The notes beneath the pieces were generated by a model. That model was not told the DNA's origin. It was given only the letters and a program-made list of their open reading frames with translations, and did no database searches. Position numbers and translations under genes: made by a program. Positions 16,322 through 24,428 of a stretch of DNA of 27,284 bases are shown here, piece after piece. The first letter of the stretch is position 1, and each line of letters begins with the position of its first letter. The stretch covers positions 1 through 27,284 of the forward strand of contig UQMI01000047.1 in NCBI GenBank assembly GCA_900542045.1, given 5' to 3'. The DNA is from an uncultured Blautia sp. (GTDB lineage: Bacteria > Bacillota > Clostridia > Lachnospirales > Lachnospiraceae).

Positions 16322-17791
16322 TCAGCGCATCTGCATTACATCTGCCAAATGCTCTTTCGTTTGTTCGGTGACCGCAAAGCACTCAGAGCGGTAGTCATCG
16401 AATAAACAAAGAACTCTCTGGCAGGTTGCCAGCAGAAATTCGTAGTCATGGGAAATAACCAGCAAAGTTTTTCCTTCCGTTGCCATCTCTTGAAAGAGAT
16501 TACGAACACGAAGCATATTTTTGAAATCCAATCCGCTGGTAGGTTCGTCAAAGCATATCACGCTGGCGTTTTTCTGATAGGCAACAGCAATGGAAAGTCG
16601 CTGTTTCTGTCCTCCGGAGAGAGAGGCCGGATGCCGCTCTCTTAACTCATCCAGCCCCATATTCTGCAATATCCCGTTCGCTTTGGCTATAGCCTCTGGA
16701 TCATTCTCATGCTCTAACAACAATTCACTTTCCACGCTTTCCGTGAAAAGCTGGTAGTCGCTGTCCTGCATAACCAGATAGGTTTCCTGGATGCGTTTTT
16801 TTGGTGTAAGATGGATTCCATGGAATTTTATTTGCCCTGACCGTTCCTTTTGCAGTCCGCAAATCGTTTCTAACAGAGTGGTTTTTCCAACACCATTGTG
16901 TCCAACAATACCAAGAATTTCTCCTTGGTTGACCTTGAGATTCAAATTTTGAATAACTGGCTGTTGTGCAGTATAGCCAGCTGTAACCTGCTCCAGTTCC
17001 AATGCAACGATGTCTGTCTTAAAAGAAGGCTGGTTGGGAACTGGTAAAGCATCCAAATAGAAACTCCGCAAGCCTAATTTATTTGCTTCAGCATTTGTTA
17101 TAGCTTGAAAAGCATCCTTTTGAAATTCTTGGATCATTTTCCCGTTTTGAATGAAGATTGCCCGGTCCACCAGATCTGTCAGGTAATGAATGCGATGCTC
17201 GGAAATCACTATAGTAAAACCATCCGTACGAAGTGCCTGGATAATCTCCCTTAATTTTTGGGTCGCCATCGGGTCCAGATTGGCTGACGGTTCATCCATA
17301 ACAATAACCGAAGGAGCGAAAGCGTACACAGAGGCCACGGCCACAGCCTGCTTTTCTCCACTGGACAGCGCAAAAATACTGCGGCCAAGAAGACTCTCAA
17401 TGCCCAGTTTCCTTGAGGCATTCTCTACTCTGCGATGAATTTCGTTTCTTGGTAATCCTGCGTTCTCGCAGGAAAATGCAATTTCTGATGTTACATCCGT
17501 GGCAAAAAATTGTGAGCGCGGGTCCTGGAATACTGAACCGACTATATCTGCCAGACTTTGAATCGTTGTCTCGGTCGTGGTACGGCCACCTATCCGAACA
17601 ATCCCTTTCAACTCACCTTCATAAAAATGAGGAACCAAGCCGTTAAGCAAGCGCGTGATTGTTGTCTTACCGCAGCCACTTGGCCCCAGCAGCAGAACGA
17701 GTTCCCCTTTGGCAATAGAATGGGTGAATTCTCTTAATGCTGGATGCCTTTCCGACTCATATTGAAACGATACATTTTCAAAGCAAATCAT
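16322..17791 (-). CDS. Fused double ECF ATPase (EcfA-EcfA')
   Basis: 489 residues with two complete ATPase domains. The first (about 1-230) has Walker A GPSGCGKTT at 34-42, an unusual signature ALSSGEKQ with Ser replacing Gly, and Walker B IVMDEPSANLD. The second (about 260-480) has GHNGVGKTT, LSGGQKQRLSIAVAYQ and VICFDEPTSGLD. It would power the ECF module made with the next two upstream genes. The start overlaps the stop of ecfT by 4 bases. Fused pairs of this kind are common in clostridial ECF systems. Confidence 0.9.
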   Translation of the reverse strand: MICFENVSFQYESERHPALREFTHSIAKGELVLLLGPSGCGKTTITRLLNGLVPHFYEGELKGIVRIGGRTTTETTIQSLADIVGSVFQDPRSQFFATDVTSEIAFSCENAGLPRNEIHRRVENASRKLGIESLLGRSIFALSSGEKQAVAVASVYAFAPSVIVMDEPSANLDPMATQKLREIIQALRTDGFTIVISEHRIHYLTDLVDRAIFIQNGKMIQEFQKDAFQAITNAEANKLGLRSFYLDALPVPNQPSFKTDIVALELEQVTAGYTAQQPVIQNLNLKVNQGEILGIVGHNGVGKTTLLETICGLQKERSGQIKFHGIHLTPKKRIQETYLVMQDSDYQLFTESVESELLLEHENDPEAIAKANGILQNMGLDELRERHPASLSGGQKQRLSIAVAYQKNASVICFDEPTSGLDFKNMLRVRNLFQEMATEGKTLLVISHDYEFLLATCQRVLCLFDDYRSECFAVTEQTKEHLADVMQMR

Positions 17792-18534
17792 AGCAACCTC
17801 CCTTCCAACAGCATGGGGGTCAAGTACCTTCCAACCAAAATGAGTGCGACAAAAAGGACAGTGATTAGAAAATCATGCAAATGAAGGCGTACCTCGCGGT
17901 AAGAGGTCCGCTTTGTTTGTAAATCCAATCCTCTTGTCATAGCAGAAGCGGAAAGGTCATCCGCTACCTTAATGCTCCGCATAATCAGCGGAACGAGGGC
18001 ATACTCCATGGTTCGTCCTGGTTGGAAGAACAGATTTTTTGCATTAAAGGCAATTCCGCGCATCTTCATCGTATTATTGATATTACGGAACTCTCTACCA
18101 ATGGTAGGAATGTAGCGGAACACAACCGCCACAGTGATGGTGAACCCTTTCGGGATATGCATGTTTTGCAGGGATGTAATCAGGTCATCGACACACAGCC
18201 CCGCAGACATCCACAGGCACATGATTACCATGGATAATGAACGGGCCACAATAAAGAGCAGAAAGGATACCATCATCTTAAGTGTATCATTTGGTATCCA
18301 AAGAGAGGCATATTCCACCACTAAAACCATCGCGAATATAAGGGCAAACTTTATAGCATGCCGGACCTCCCCCGAAATCAGCCAAAGCAGAATGATGATA
18401 ATATAATTCCAGGCTACTACTTCTCGGCTTGGAGTAAACATTGTGGCAGTACTAATTACAACAACCAGCAGCAGCTTCATTCGCGGATCAAGAGAGCGAA
18501 CCAGATTTTTGCGTTGGGTTGAAGCCGCCTCCAT
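17788..18534 (-). CDS. ECF transporter T component (EcfT/CbiQ-like)
   Basis: 248 residues with about five membrane helices. Two coupling motifs with Arg-Gly are visible, KMRG at 157-160 and AMTRG at 198-202, the sites that dock EcfT on the two ATPase domains. Its ATG shares one base with the stop of the S component (TAATG), and its stop overlaps the ATPase gene. Together the three genes make a dedicated ECF importer. Confidence 0.9.
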   Translation of the reverse strand: MEAASTQRKNLVRSLDPRMKLLLVVVISTATMFTPSREVVAWNYIIIILLWLISGEVRHAIKFALIFAMVLVVEYASLWIPNDTLKMMVSFLLFIVARSLSMVIMCLWMSAGLCVDDLITSLQNMHIPKGFTITVAVVFRYIPTIGREFRNINNTMKMRGIAFNAKNLFFQPGRTMEYALVPLIMRSIKVADDLSASAMTRGLDLQTKRTSYREVRLHLHDFLITVLFVALILVGRYLTPMLLEGRLL

Positions 18535-19118
18535 TATACAATCCCTGCTTTCTGAAAATGCTTTTTTAAGATTGCTTTTCCAAGGAAAGAGCCAGCAATG
18601 CCTCCAACCGCTGTTTCAGCCAGTGCGACAAAAAACAGAGGTCCAGCAACCAGGTTGAAAACCTGAGTGTTAAATTCTGCCATAGTGGGAAGGCTGGCAA
18701 TATACATATCCTTGAGCAAAATCAGCGGGGCAAATGCGCCGACATACCAACCGACCATGAGGATGGTATAACAAATCAGCATAGTGGAGAATTTCTTCCG
18801 GTCGCACTTCTCCCAAATAATTTCTCCAATTATAGCAGCTGCAGCTACGCACAAGGATACCATCCACAGGCTCATCAGCAACAATGCAGCCAACAAAAGG
18901 CCAGAGATCAGCACCGTCCCCTTTTTATTTACCTTGGTGTACATGAGCATAAAGACAATTCCGAGAGGGAGGGCCTGAATGCCAAGACAAAATATCCAAC
19001 TCAATGGCGTACTGCCAAGGGGCATGCCGATGACAAAATAAACTGCCAGTTCCACAACAGTCAAAATTGCAATCGTGACAAAATCTCGGACATTTAGCTT
19101 CTCGGTTTGCGTTTTCAT
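18534..19118 (-). CDS. MptD-family ECF substrate-binding (S) component
   Basis: 194 residues. The start is ATG 19118 (MKTQTEKLNVRDF) with GGAGGA 7 nt upstream. The longer frame to 19271 runs into the TetR gene and is rejected. Five or six hydrophobic helices are visible, including VGWYVGAFAPLILL and a final amphipathic stretch. It resembles the MptD family of putative S components, named from a mycobacterial iron-responsive island that also carries YbtP/Q-like ABC genes. The ligand could be a siderophore, heme or a metal chelate. Confidence 0.8.
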   Translation of the reverse strand: MKTQTEKLNVRDFVTIAILTVVELAVYFVIGMPLGSTPLSWIFCLGIQALPLGIVFMLMYTKVNKKGTVLISGLLLAALLLMSLWMVSLCVAAAAIIGEIIWEKCDRKKFSTMLICYTILMVGWYVGAFAPLILLKDMYIASLPTMAEFNTQVFNLVAGPLFFVALAETAVGGIAGSFLGKAILKKHFQKAGIV

Positions 19119-19188
19119 AATTATTCCTCCTAACTTCGCATTTCGGTTACTCGTGACTAACTTGGTGTTAAATTTTTTCGGCTTCCAT
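19119..19188 (-). promoter_or_regulatory. Gap between TetR and S-component genes with dyads
   Basis: Contains GTTA-N8-TAAC (19146-19161), similar in frame to the dyads at 3652 and 3707. A perfect 9-bp inverted repeat (19177-19185 with 19192-19200) overlaps the TetR stop. No T run follows the repeat on the minus strand, so it is not a plain terminator and may be a processing or regulatory hairpin. Confidence 0.4.
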
Positions 19189-19800
19189 TCAGAAGCCGAA
19201 AATCGCCTGCCAATTAAAAAACTGACAGACATATTTGCAGTGTTCCAAAGCCTCCTGCCGAGAGAAATCATGGATTATTGGTTCAAATATTGTAGTCCAA
19301 TAGGCCGTCAGCAAGAGATGAAGTTCTTTTTCTGAAATATCATTGTGTGGCAAGTCCCGATTCCGCGCCTCTTCAACGAACTTTGCACATACCTTGGTGT
19401 TTTCTGCAACAAAGTCATGCAAAAAATCAGCATGATGTGATCCTTGAGCAGAACACAGCAACAATTTCATGTCCTCAAAGCGATCATAAAAATAATTGAT
19501 CCAATACTGATGCGTTTCAAGCGACATATCCCACATTTGTATCAAAGTATGGTCATCCAGCCGCTTATAGTTGCGTTCATAAAAAGACCTTTTCAAGTCC
19601 TCAATGTCTTTGAGTGTTTGTTCAACCACTGCATCAAACAACCCTGCCTTATCCTGAAAACGGGTGTAAATGGAGTGTGTACTGACGCCACATTGCTTTG
19701 CGATCTCCCGCAAGCTAGCATCTGCAAAACCTTTATCCAAGAACTCTTTGGCTGCGCAATCTAAAAGTTGCTCTGCCACTCCTTCAATTTGTCGTTTCAT
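19189..19800 (-). CDS. TetR/AcrR-family regulator of the uptake operon
   Basis: 203 residues. The N-terminal helix-turn-helix (28-55: SLREIAKQCGVSTHSIYTRFQDKAGLF) is standard TetR. The rest is an all-helical ligand domain I cannot assign to a ligand. It starts at ATG 19800 behind GAGGTGAAAC. It is the first gene of the operon and has a dyad at 19820-19854 overlapping its promoter, so it very probably represses itself and the transport genes. A second level of control comes from the DtxR-type gene at the far end. Confidence 0.9.
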   Translation of the reverse strand: MKRQIEGVAEQLLDCAAKEFLDKGFADASLREIAKQCGVSTHSIYTRFQDKAGLFDAVVEQTLKDIEDLKRSFYERNYKRLDDHTLIQMWDMSLETHQYWINYFYDRFEDMKLLLCSAQGSHHADFLHDFVAENTKVCAKFVEEARNRDLPHNDISEKELHLLLTAYWTTIFEPIIHDFSRQEALEHCKYVCQFFNWQAIFGF

Positions 19801-19819
19801 GTTTCACCTCTTTTCTACG

Positions 19820-19880
19820 TATGGGAACAGCGTTTCCGTAACACCGTTCCCATAATATCATCTTTTTCTTGCAAAGTCAA
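19820..19880 (-). promoter_or_regulatory. TetR operon promoter and operator
   Basis: TTGACT (19875-19880), a 17-bp spacer and TATTAT (19852-19857) read on the minus strand. A dyad with perfect 9-bp arms (TATGGGAAC at 19820-19828, GTTCCCATA at 19846-19854), and further inner matches, covers the -10 edge and start region. This is the classic TetR self-repression layout. Confidence 0.75.
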
Positions 19881-20061
19881 TACAACACAAGAATCTGGTG
19901 AGGTTAAATGTTGACGAGACAGAAAAGCGCCTTTTCAGCCGCTTGAAAAATCAGGCCCTTTTTTCGTGATTAGTAGGGTAGTGTCGCACTACTTTTTTTA
20001 CTGAAAAATAATCCTTACTTTTCCTGCAAGACAACAATTCATTCATGTTTTGTCGTACAAG
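19881..20061. other. Gene-free spacer with plus-strand hairpin
   Basis: Holds GTAGTG-TCG-CACTAC followed by seven T on the plus strand (19978-19999), a perfect terminator shape, though no plus-strand gene precedes it. It may shield the uptake operon from outside or be a remnant of the transposon end. Confidence 0.45.
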
Positions 20062-20094
20062 AAGTGAGCGCCAGGTGTTCTCCGGCGCTCACTT
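20062..20094 (-). terminator. Hairpin after tnpV
   Basis: An 11-bp perfect stem (AAGTGAGCGCC at 20062-20072, GGCGCTCACTT at 20084-20094) starts 5 bp past the tnpV stop. The T run is weak (TTCTTG), so it may be a weak terminator. Confidence 0.55.
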
Positions 20095-20098
20095 ACTC

Positions 20099-20452
20099 CT
20101 ACTGGAATACCAGCTCTATCAAAATCATTTCCTCCGCCTGTGCTTTCAGCGTGTTCATCAGCCCCACCCAGCGCATGGAGTCACGGGCTTTCAGTTCTTC
20201 GGTGACGCCCGCCGCTTCCATCATACGGGGCAGCATGGCGTCCATCCGTTCACGCACCGCCCGGTCAATTTCCAACAGGTGCGGGTACAGCTTTTCGCTC
20301 AAAATCAAGCTGCTGTAAAGGCCAGGCCGGTGTTCCTTCAGGTAGCGTTGCCGCATACGGCCATACTTGCCGATGGGAGCCTCCGGCTGCTCGGAAAGTT
20401 TCAGGTCGGGGATGTAGTAATCTCCGCAGCGGGTGTAAGTCAATTTGCTCAT
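20099..20452 (-). CDS. tnpV: TnpV, transposon accessory protein
   Basis: 117 residues from ATG 20452 (MSKLTYTRCGDYYIPDLKL), 6 nt after AGGAGG. The longer frame to 20638 has no support. The sequence matches the TnpV proteins of Tn4451-type and related elements (conserved YTRxGDYYIPDL, GKYGRMRQRYLKEHRP, LLEID). The function of TnpV is unknown. It follows the serine recombinase fragment on the same strand with a 26-bp gap, as in intact elements. Base composition is clearly GC-richer than the surrounding cargo. Confidence 0.85.
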   Translation of the reverse strand: MSKLTYTRCGDYYIPDLKLSEQPEAPIGKYGRMRQRYLKEHRPGLYSSLILSEKLYPHLLEIDRAVRERMDAMLPRMMEAAGVTEELKARDSMRWVGLMNTLKAQAEEMILIELVFQ

Positions 20453-20478
20453 GTTCATCCTCCTTTGCACTGTGACGG

Positions 20479-21107
20479 TTAAACTGCGGCGCTGGCCGGT
20501 AAAGCGGCCTTGCGCGGCTCCTGCCTGGGTAACTGGCTGACGGGGATAAAAACGCCCTTTTCCATGTCCTCGGCCCGGATCGCGGCCTTTGCTGCCTCCA
20601 CCTGGGCCCTGCGCTTGGCGTTGTAGCGTTCTTCCCATTCCTTCTGTTTGCCATTGGCCTTGCGGCGCAAGTAGTTCTGGTGAAGCCTGTCTTTGCGTTC
20701 CTCCTTCTTCCGCAGTTCTTCCTGTTCCTCCGGGGTCAGGGGAACCGGCTGCAAGGCGGGCGGGATATACCGGCCCACAAAGTTGAAGTAGATTTCAACC
20801 TCCTGCGTGGTATCCTGGCTGCCTTTCCGGGCGCGTTCATGGACAAGGATTTTCTCTACAAACTCGTTGAGCATGGTGTTTGTCAGCGTGTCGAAGTTCT
20901 CGTACTTGTCAATCAGGGCAATAAACTTCTCCGCAGATTTCCGGCCCTGCTCATAGCCGGTAACGGCCTTTTCCAGTTCCGTGATTTCCACATTGAGAGC
21001 GTCCTGCTCTTTGGCATACTGTGCGTCCAGGGCCTCATACCGGGCGTCCGGCAGCTTGCCCAGGGCGTTGTCCTCATAGATTTTGCAAATCAGCTTTTCC
21101 AGTTTCT
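20479..21107 (-). pseudogene. 3' fragment of a large serine recombinase (TnpX-like)
   Basis: About 210 residues of the C-terminal region only: the coiled-coil stretch (LEKLICKIYEDNALGKLPDARYE, LDAQYAKEQDALN), the helical part MLNEFVEKILVHERARKGSQ, then YFNFVGRY and a highly charged tail. The catalytic domain with its Ser and Arg residues and the zinc ribbon are missing. The frame opens artificially at 21138 because the preceding 10 or so codons come from the repeat copy B leader. The break lies at the GATACACCCT block (21108). It is a remnant, unlikely to recombine DNA. Confidence 0.85.
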
Positions 21108-21174
21108 GATACACCCTTTCGCAGATCCATATAATCATTTGTAAAAATAGATAGTAAGAACAGGCACCCTTGTC

Positions 21175-21209
21175 GAAAAGCCGCTGAAATCCTTATAAAA
21201 ATCACAGCG
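21175..21209 (-). terminator. Terminator-like hairpin in copy B leader
   Basis: CGCTG (21182-21186) and CAGCG (21205-21209) form the stem equivalent to 11398-11432. The T run is only four long, so it is weaker than in copy A. Confidence 0.4.
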
Positions 21210-21237
21210 AACCGACATGATTAGGCTGTTTTCAGCA

Positions 21238-21648
21238 CTACTTTGCCTCGAAGCAGTATCCTACTTCACGCACACACCGGATCTCAAATTTCCGTTCCGG
21301 GCAGGCTTTGTATAGTTTTTCTCTTAATTTACATACATGGGAACCAATCGTGTTGTTCTCTATATCCTGCGCATAATTGCCCCATATCTTTTGATAAATC
21401 TGTTCGTATGTAAGAACCCTCCCTTCGTTGGCAGCGAAATAACACAATAGATTAAATTCTTTTGTAGTTAGAAAAATTTCCTGTTCTCCGCAATATACCT
21501 TTCTTTGATCTGGAAGTATTTCAAGATCGGGGAACGATATTGTGGGTGCGTAATCTACTTCTTTTTGAAAATCTGGATATTTACGGAACACTTCCATGAT
21601 TTCATCAAACGGACGTGTTTCATTATCCTTGAATTCTGCAACAATCAA
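21238..21648 (-). CDS. Orphan OmpR-type winged-helix regulator, copy B, start codon lost
   Basis: The same protein as copy A with scattered substitutions and a 2-residue deletion near KYKADYV. The DNA-binding domain is intact to EVGYCFEAK. The codon aligned with the ATG of copy A (21655-21657) is ATA, still 5 nt behind AAGGAG. The first standard start is TTG at 21648, 14 nt from that ribosome site. It may be made poorly, start at ATA, or be silent. The two copies could compete or have split roles over the two cargo modules. Confidence 0.75.
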   Translation of the reverse strand: MIVAEFKDNETRPFDEIMEVFRKYPDFQKEVDYAPTISFPDLEILPDQRKVYCGEQEIFLTTKEFNLLCYFAANEGRVLTYEQIYQKIWGNYAQDIENNTIGSHVCKLREKLYKACPERKFEIRCVREVGYCFEAK

Positions 21649-21714
21649 TCGTCCTATAATAACTCCTTCTTTCTCAATTTTGTTTTTTCTAAAATAACTG
21701 AAAGATGAATAGAT

Positions 21715-22590
21715 CTATGCGTATTGTCCGGAAATATAAATGTACGCATCCTCCAATGTGGGGTCTACTGAAACGCACTCTACATTCGGCATTTTTTCGC
21801 TGATCAGTCTTATCTGTACACCATCTTCCGATAATTGTTTAGATGAGATATGATATTTTTTTTCAATTTCCCGTGCCTGTACTTCATCACGAAGCCGACA
21901 AATCCAAACGTGTCCTTTGGCCGCTCTAACCAATTCTTTTATACTTCCAGCATATAGGAACTGGCCTTTTTTCATAACAGCAAGCTGATTACAAACCGCT
22001 GCCAGATCCTCTACTACATGAGTGGAGAAAAGAACTGTTCGGTTTTCTGAAAAATCAACTAACAAATTTCGGATGCGAATTCGTTCTTCTGGATCAAGCC
22101 CTGTTGTCGGTTCATCCACAATCAGAAATTTCGGTTCGTTTAAAAGCGCCTGTACTAAACCAACTCTCCGCTTCATTCCGCCGGAAAGTTGTCTCATTTT
22201 CTTCTTCCGGTGTTCTGTCAGGCTGGTTTTTTCAAGGTAATACTGGATACGCTTACGGCATTCCTCTTTCGGTACACCAGCAAGATCCCCCATATATTCC
22301 AGACATTCCTGAACCGTCAGTCCGGGGTACAAGTCAATTTCCTGCGGAAGATAGCCGATTTGACGCTGGATTTTCGGGTAATTTCCTTCACAATAAAGAA
22401 TTCCGTCCATACTTACCGTACCACTGGTGGGGGTAAGAACAGTGGTAAGAACTCTCATTAAAGTAGTTTTTCCGGCCCCGTTTTCTCCCAGGAGTCCAAA
22501 AACTCCATTCGGTATTTCCAGATCGGCATGGTTAATCGCAGTTACTTTATTTTTAAATGTTACTGTCAGATCATTGATTTTAATACTCAT
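21715..22590 (-). CDS. ABC transporter ATPase, ABC-2 exporter type
   Basis: 291 residues from ATG 22590 (MSIKINDLTV) with GAGG 8 nt upstream. The upstream frame overlaps the permease gene and is rejected. Walker A GENGAGKTT, Q-loop YLPQEID, signature LSGGMKRRVGLVQALL, Walker B FLIVDEPTTGLDPEE and H-loop STHVVED. A C-terminal extension of about 75 residues ends in DAYIYISGQ. It energises the two permeases encoded 5 bp and further upstream. Such trios commonly export antimicrobial peptides or give self-immunity to lantibiotics. Confidence 0.9.
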   Translation of the reverse strand: MSIKINDLTVTFKNKVTAINHADLEIPNGVFGLLGENGAGKTTLMRVLTTVLTPTSGTVSMDGILYCEGNYPKIQRQIGYLPQEIDLYPGLTVQECLEYMGDLAGVPKEECRKRIQYYLEKTSLTEHRKKKMRQLSGGMKRRVGLVQALLNEPKFLIVDEPTTGLDPEERIRIRNLLVDFSENRTVLFSTHVVEDLAAVCNQLAVMKKGQFLYAGSIKELVRAAKGHVWICRLRDEVQAREIEKKYHISSKQLSEDGVQIRLISEKMPNVECVSVDPTLEDAYIYISGQYA

Positions 22591-22595
22591 ATCGT

Positions 22596-23270
22596 TCAAC
22601 CTCTTTTCTTGATTATTTTCGGCATCAAAAGTGTCATCAATACGCATAACAGCAGACACAGGGCTTTGCCGCACAGCCATCCAAAATCCCGGCTGTCCAT
22701 GACATTGCGGAAAGCATAAGAAAACAGATTCCAGTTGCCCAACACATTTTCACCCAAAGTAGAATTTGTGACAAGCCAAAGGACAATGCCGCACCCGATA
22801 CCCACCCACATATTTCGGAATAGGCAGGCCAGAAGATTTGATAGGATGCCCCAAAACCACAGAGTTACCACCATTGCTGCTAAAAACAGGAAAAACATCT
22901 GTAGTTCCGTTTCTGTGCTTTGTCCGGCTTTATAAAGGGACTGCGGATGCTGAAAACTATAAAACATACCGTAGCCAATAGCACTCAATGCAAAAAGAAC
23001 AATCTCCTGTACCAACATCCGTATTCCCATGGAAGCAAGACGTTTTTTCATGGGATATAAGCGGTGTATTTCTGACCGTTTTGAAGTGATTTCCTGTGTA
23101 TATGTGTCCGCACAGAAAACCATAGCAAGTATAGCCATAGGAGCTTCCATAGCAACGCCTATTTCATAAGAAAAACTGATACCACGGATCAGACTTAATA
23201 TCACAACAAAGCAAAAAGCATATGCAAGCTTATATGCCGGAAGGCTGATCTTTCTTTCTGTCATTATCAT
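22596..23270 (-). CDS. ABC-2-type permease, smaller subunit
   Basis: 224 residues from ATG 23270, which overlaps the stop of the larger permease (ATGA). About six membrane helices are visible (AYAFCFVVILSLIRG, FALSAIGYGMF, FFLFLAAMVVTLWFW and two near the end). There is no recognisable catalytic motif. Together with the ATPase and the larger permease it forms one transporter. The substrate is not readable. Confidence 0.82.
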   Translation of the reverse strand: MIMTERKISLPAYKLAYAFCFVVILSLIRGISFSYEIGVAMEAPMAILAMVFCADTYTQEITSKRSEIHRLYPMKKRLASMGIRMLVQEIVLFALSAIGYGMFYSFQHPQSLYKAGQSTETELQMFFLFLAAMVVTLWFWGILSNLLACLFRNMWVGIGCGIVLWLVTNSTLGENVLGNWNLFSYAFRNVMDSRDFGWLCGKALCLLLCVLMTLLMPKIIKKRG

Positions 23271-24331
23271 ATTCTTCGCCTCCTCCAAATCTGTATTCCA
23301 ATGAGAATGATTCCTGCAGAAGCAATCAGCAGACAGATCTGGTTTACCATTGCCATCGGCGGCGGAGTCACATCAAAAAACATCCCTGGAAAACGAACCA
23401 TAATCGCCAGCGGCCGCCCGTAGTATCCGTAAACACCTTCCGCATTTTGGCTTCCCATATTGGAGTAAATCATATACAGGAATAAAAGGGGAACCGCAGG
23501 AAGCGGATTTTTAAACAAAAGGGCTACGATAGTATATACACATACAATCATCAGCATATTCGGCAAAATATACTGGCAGGTTGCCAGGAGAAAGTCAGTC
23601 AGTCGTATCTCAAAGCCGTTACCGCTGGTACAAATCATGCAGGCTACCCAGAATACCAGATTTAATATTGCGAGAATTATGAGACTGATCAGGAAGCCTC
23701 CTGCAACTTTTCCGATGACATACTGTGTAGCACTGATGGGTTTTGTATGCAACAATTCATAGGTATTTTTTCTCATGTCCTGCATAAAGAGAACGGCAAG
23801 CAGAATCGTTGCTGTAAAACCCATAAACAGCCCTGCAAAATCTGCAAATTTTCTGGAAAAGTACCAGGAAAATGGATGTTCTTCCAGTTCTTCCTTGATA
23901 TAAGCATTGATTTCATCCATTGTGCCTTTACGGTAAGCAGTATCTTCCCAGGTAAAATCGGCACTATGATAACCGTACTGCTCTTCTAAATAGTGACAAG
24001 CTTCTTTTATCTCCATCCCACTCATTTCTTGAATGACACCTGAAGCCTCCTCATTGTTCATGCCAAAATCGGCAATCAGACTTTCTTGAATAGTCTTTTC
24101 CCATAACGCCCTGTGTTCTTCTGTGGTTACAGGAATATACCCTTCAAAAGCTTCGCCTTTATAAACGGTCTCTGGATAGTCATTTTTCAGTTCATCTTCT
24201 GATGTGATGTAATGGATATGCAGATATGGCTTCAACTGCTGAAAGACACCAAATATCACAACTACAAGGGCAATCCAGAACAGTGGCCTTTTCAGATAAT
24301 TTAGAATTTCCCGCCGTATAATTGCTTTCAT
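23267..24331 (-). CDS. ABC-2-type permease, larger subunit
   Basis: 354 residues from ATG 24331 (MKAIIRREILNYLKRPLFW), 8 nt after GAGG. An N-terminal helix precedes a soluble, acidic extracytoplasmic domain (about 35-165: DELKNDYPETVYKGEAFEG, MNNEEASGVIQEM). Five or six helices follow (LFMGFTATILLAVLFMQ, FLISLIILAILNLVFWV and others). The large outer domain between helices is typical of ABC-2 permeases that handle peptides. It is first in the three-gene operon and has a dyad in its promoter. Confidence 0.82.
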   Translation of the reverse strand: MKAIIRREILNYLKRPLFWIALVVVIFGVFQQLKPYLHIHYITSEDELKNDYPETVYKGEAFEGYIPVTTEEHRALWEKTIQESLIADFGMNNEEASGVIQEMSGMEIKEACHYLEEQYGYHSADFTWEDTAYRKGTMDEINAYIKEELEEHPFSWYFSRKFADFAGLFMGFTATILLAVLFMQDMRKNTYELLHTKPISATQYVIGKVAGGFLISLIILAILNLVFWVACMICTSGNGFEIRLTDFLLATCQYILPNMLMIVCVYTIVALLFKNPLPAVPLLFLYMIYSNMGSQNAEGVYGYYGRPLAIMVRFPGMFFDVTPPPMAMVNQICLLIASAGIILIGIQIWRRRRI

Positions 24332-24346
24332 AAGCGTCACCTCTTT

Positions 24347-24389
24347 CTTTTTGTTGCTCTTATTGTAAATGCTAAATCACAACAAAAAG
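24347..24389 (-). promoter_or_regulatory. Dyad in the exporter promoter region
   Basis: CTTTTTGTTG (24347-24356) and CAACAAAAAG (24380-24389) are perfect 10-bp arms 23 bp apart, just upstream of the exporter genes. They could be half-sites for the response regulator encoded at 25590. No clear -35/-10 pair was found. Confidence 0.4.
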
Positions 24390-24399
24390 ACAATGGCAG

Positions 24400-24428
24400 A
24401 AAAAACCGGATCACTTATGCAATCCGGT
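24400..24428 (-). terminator. Terminator overlapping the histidine kinase stop
   Basis: A 7-bp stem (ACCGGAT at 24405-24411, ATCCGGT at 24422-24428) is followed on the minus strand by TTTTTTC. It includes the kinase stop codon and separates the two-component genes from the exporter operon. Confidence 0.7.

Larger units (their letters stand above)
21108..21657 (-). repeat. Direct repeat copy B: winged-helix gene plus shortened leader
   Basis: The counterpart of 11328-12106. Homology on the left ends abruptly at GATACACCCT (21108-21117), where the serine recombinase fragment begins. The segment matching 11442-11663 of copy A (promoter and short frame) is absent. Confidence 0.85.

Noticed and set aside
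19119..19271. N-terminal extension of the MptD-type protein
   Set aside because: Overlaps the TetR gene, while ATG 19118 has an excellent GGAGGA site.
19978..19999. Plus-strand terminator for a plus-strand gene
   Set aside because: The shape is perfect, but no plus-strand gene lies to its left, so I list it only as a hairpin.
20452..20638. N-terminal extension of TnpV to 20638
   Set aside because: It reads through the recombinase fragment in another frame and has no ribosome site. ATG 20452 does.
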